Notes under the pieces: model-generated
The model's database searches: none
What the model was told of the DNA's origin: nothing
Seen by the model: the letters and a program-made list of their open reading frames with translations, nothing else
Position numbers and translations under genes: made by a program
Shown: one piece after another, positions 5,099-7,212 of the stretch
How positions within the stretch are numbered: the stretch's first letter is position 1
Layout: each line of letters starts with the position of its first letter
Assembly (NCBI GenBank): GCA_000437375.1
Contig: FR898226.1
Location: 1,577 to 8,788 of the forward strand
Length of the DNA stretch: 7,212 nucleotides
Origin: Eubacterium sp. CAG:841
Lineage (GTDB): Bacteria > Bacillota > Clostridia > Oscillospirales > CAG-272
Reading direction: 5' to 3'

Positions 5099-7198
5099 AT
5101 GAATTTTAACACGGCAAAACTGATGGCAAAAAAGATTGTATCAAAAATGACGATTGAGGAAAAAGCTTCTCAGCTTTTATATAATTCACCTGCAATCGAG
5201 CGGCTTGGGATTCACGAATATAATTGGTGGAATGAAAGCTCTCACGGAGTGGCACGCGCGGGGACAGCTACGGTATTTCCTCACTCGATAGGTCTTGCCG
5301 CGACTTTTGATCCGGAGCGTATTTTTGAAGTTGCCGATGTTATTTCTACTGAAGCAAGGGTGAAATTCAATCAGCACGACAAGCGAAGCGACTACGATAT
5401 ATATAAAGGACTTACATTTTGGGCACCGAATATAAATATATTTCGCGATCCGCGCTGGGGAAGAGGGCAGGAAACGCTTGGTGAAGATCCTTTTCTTACA
5501 TCAGTCATGGCAACGGCGTATATAAACGGAATTCAAGGTGACGGAGAATTTCTTAAAGCTGCCGCTTGCTCAAAGCATTTTGCGGTTCACTCCGGTCCGG
5601 AAAGTCAAAGGCATTCTTTTGATGCAAAGGTGAATATGCACGACCTTTGGGAGACCTATCTTCCTGCCTTTGAAAAAACGGTTGAAGGTGGCGTTGTAGG
5701 TGTGATGGGAGCATATAACCGCATAAACGGAGAGCCGTGCTGTGCAAATTATGGCTTGCTTTCCGAGATACTTCGTCAAAAATGGCGTTTTGAGGGCTAT
5801 GTTACTTCTGATTGCGGTGCGCTTAAAGATATTGTAACGGGACATAAATGTGCTTCATCAACAGAAGAGGCCGCTGCGATGGCATTGAAGTCAGGGTGCG
5901 ATCTCAATTGCGGGGACGTTTATTCAAAACTTATTGACGCATATGAAGAAGATCTTATAACCGAAGAAGATATAACAAATGCAGCAGAACATCTTTACAC
6001 GATACGGTTCTTGCTTGGGGAGTTCGAGCAAAACCATCCGTATAAAGACCTTCCGTATGATTTGCTTGACTGTAAAAAGCATAGGGAGCTTAATCTGAAA
6101 ACGGCTGAAGAGAGCATAGTTCTTCTTAAAAACGAAAATAATTTTCTTCCGATAAACAGAGATGTTGAAAAGATAGCGGTAGTGGGACCCAACGCAATAT
6201 CCGTTGCCGCACTTGAAGGTAACTACTACGGATATGCTTCCGAATATATAACCGTTGCCGATGGAATCCGGCGTGAGTTTCCTGACTCTGATATAAAGGT
6301 GGAACGCGGATGTAAACTTGTTAAAGAAAAACTTTGTGATTGGAACGGATTTTCAAATATGTACAGCGACGGAGTCGCAGCTGCCGAATCTGCAGATATC
6401 ACCGTGCTTTGTCTCGGTCTTGACTGTACGGTGGAAGGTGAGGAAATACAGGGCGCAGACAATGAATATCTCGATCACGGCGACAGAAAGTCACTTTTCC
6501 TTCCTGAAACACAACAAAAACTTGCCGAAATGGTTTGCGATGTGTGTGAAAATGTAATTGTTGTTTTAATGTGCGGAGGATCGATCGACGTCGGAGAAAA
6601 GGTGAGAAACCATGCAAAAGCCATACTTTGCAGTTGGTATCCCGGAGCGATTGGAGGTCTTGCCATAGCGAAGATTCTTTCCGGAAAAGCCAATCCGTGC
6701 GGACGATTGCCGATAACCGTGTATTACGGCGATGATGTTATGCCTGATTTTTCAGATTATTCAATGCATGGCAGAACATACAGATATATGACGAGTAAAC
6801 CGCTGTATCCTTTCGGGTACGGACTTTCCTATACTGATTTTAATTATGCCAATGGATGTGTTTCATATGTTGACAGTGAGAAGGTAACTATTGATATTGA
6901 GATTGCGAACACAGGAAAGTTTTCAGGCACAGAAAAGATGCAGGTGTATGCGGAGTTTTCAGACAGCAGAACGGCTACTCCGCATTTTCAGCTTTGCGCG
7001 GTTAATGCAATTCGGCTTGAGTCCGGAGAGAGCAAAATGATATCTGTCGATATAGATAGATATTGGCTAAAAGCTGTACTTCCCGACGGAACCAGAACGG
7101 ATCCCGACGGAGGAATAACACTTTATATCGGCGGTTCTCAGCCGGACAGAGTGAGTAGTGAGCTTACGGGAAAACAATGCATTAAACTGAAACTATAA
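5099..7198 (+). CDS. GH3 beta-glycosidase, beta-xylosidase-like
   Basis: This 699-residue enzyme should release sugars from the non-reducing ends of beta-linked oligosaccharides with retention of configuration. The N-terminal barrel (about 15-310) contains YNWWNESSHG (41-50), RDPRWGRGQETLGEDP (116-131), CSKHF with Lys159-His160, RH at 171-172, and the nucleophile Asp238 in GYVTSDCG. The alpha/beta sandwich domain (about 335-565) carries GLDCTVEGEE (440-449), whose glutamates (446, 448, 449) include the likely acid/base, followed by GDRKSLFLP. A C-terminal fibronectin-III-like domain begins near YPFGYGLSYT (570-579). Length and domain order are normal for the family. The WWNE and ARAGTATVFP motifs resemble plant-type and clostridial xylan beta-xylosidases, though beta-glucosidase or mixed activity is possible. 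No signal peptide is present, so it should act in the cytoplasm on imported oligosaccharides. Frequent ATA and A/T-ending codons differ from the redox operon. Only 14 bases follow the stop, so its operon is unseen. Confidence 0.95.
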   Translation: MNFNTAKLMAKKIVSKMTIEEKASQLLYNSPAIERLGIHEYNWWNESSHGVARAGTATVFPHSIGLAATFDPERIFEVADVISTEARVKFNQHDKRSDYDIYKGLTFWAPNINIFRDPRWGRGQETLGEDPFLTSVMATAYINGIQGDGEFLKAAACSKHFAVHSGPESQRHSFDAKVNMHDLWETYLPAFEKTVEGGVVGVMGAYNRINGEPCCANYGLLSEILRQKWRFEGYVTSDCGALKDIVTGHKCASSTEEAAAMALKSGCDLNCGDVYSKLIDAYEEDLITEEDITNAAEHLYTIRFLLGEFEQNHPYKDLPYDLLDCKKHRELNLKTAEESIVLLKNENNFLPINRDVEKIAVVGPNAISVAALEGNYYGYASEYITVADGIRREFPDSDIKVERGCKLVKEKLCDWNGFSNMYSDGVAAAESADITVLCLGLDCTVEGEEIQGADNEYLDHGDRKSLFLPETQQKLAEMVCDVCENVIVVLMCGGSIDVGEKVRNHAKAILCSWYPGAIGGLAIAKILSGKANPCGRLPITVYYGDDVMPDFSDYSMHGRTYRYMTSKPLYPFGYGLSYTDFNYANGCVSYVDSEKVTIDIEIANTGKFSGTEKMQVYAEFSDSRTATPHFQLCAVNAIRLESGESKMISVDIDRYWLKAVLPDGTRTDPDGGITLYIGGSQPDRVSSELTGKQCIKLKL

Positions 7199-7212
7199 AG
7201 CATTGTTGTACG

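Noticed and set aside
4876..5112. 78-codon minus-strand open frame in the gap before the GH3 gene
   Set aside because: It is an A+T-driven, Phe/Ile/Lys-rich frame with no ribosome site, lying over the GH3 promoter and start.
1..7212. CRISPR arrays, tRNA or rRNA genes, insertion sequences
   Set aside because: No regularly spaced repeats, no tRNA-like cloverleaf or rRNA sequence, and no transposase motif were seen on either strand.

Overview
The window reads as a piece of a low-to-middling GC Firmicutes genome, most likely an anaerobic gut-type Clostridia (Oscillospirales/Lachnospirales sort). Grounds: strong AGGAGG-type ribosome sites, sigma-A style promoters, TTG starts, a Gram-positive lipoprotein, an OmpR-type two-component pair, and a CD1871A-family microprotein (the family is named after a Clostridioides difficile locus). 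This assignment is inference from gene types; no rRNA, tRNA or taxonomic marker is present.

Layout. Positions 1-203 hold an apparently broken 3' end of an unrecognised coding sequence. Positions 305-664 hold a small unrecognised protein with a very good ribosome site; both look like accessory genes of a mobile element. On the minus strand, 712-2528, a response regulator and a sensor histidine kinase form a translationally coupled pair (4-bp overlap). They are transcribed away from a 138-bp divergent control region (2529-2666) that carries an extended -10 promoter on the minus strand, a -10-only promoter on the plus strand, and interlocking inverted repeats between them. On the plus strand, 2667-4754, come three tightly overlapping genes: a 48-residue CXXC membrane microprotein (CD1871A family), a membrane polyferredoxin of the NapH/YccM kind, and a TlpA-like thioredoxin-fold lipoprotein. 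A perfect 18-bp stem terminator (4821-4865) closes this operon. After a 344-bp gap with its own consensus promoter and a symmetric operator-like element, a complete GH3 beta-glycosidase (5099-7198) fills the rest of the window.

How the genes may work together. Each operon gene encodes either iron-sulfur centres in the membrane or a CXXC pair predicted on the outer face, and none of them is a CcdA or DsbD homologue. The simplest reading is a ferredoxin-fed electron path across the membrane: cytoplasmic 2x[4Fe-4S], membrane CxxxCP sites, the outward-facing CXXC of the microprotein, and the CSPC of the TlpA lipoprotein. It would be controlled by the adjacent two-component system. The set of families is known to co-occur; the electron-relay model is inference. 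The GH3 enzyme is a separate unit with a visibly more A+T-rich codon style and no export signal. It probably belongs to a different genomic neighbourhood, and the border may lie between the terminator and its promoter.
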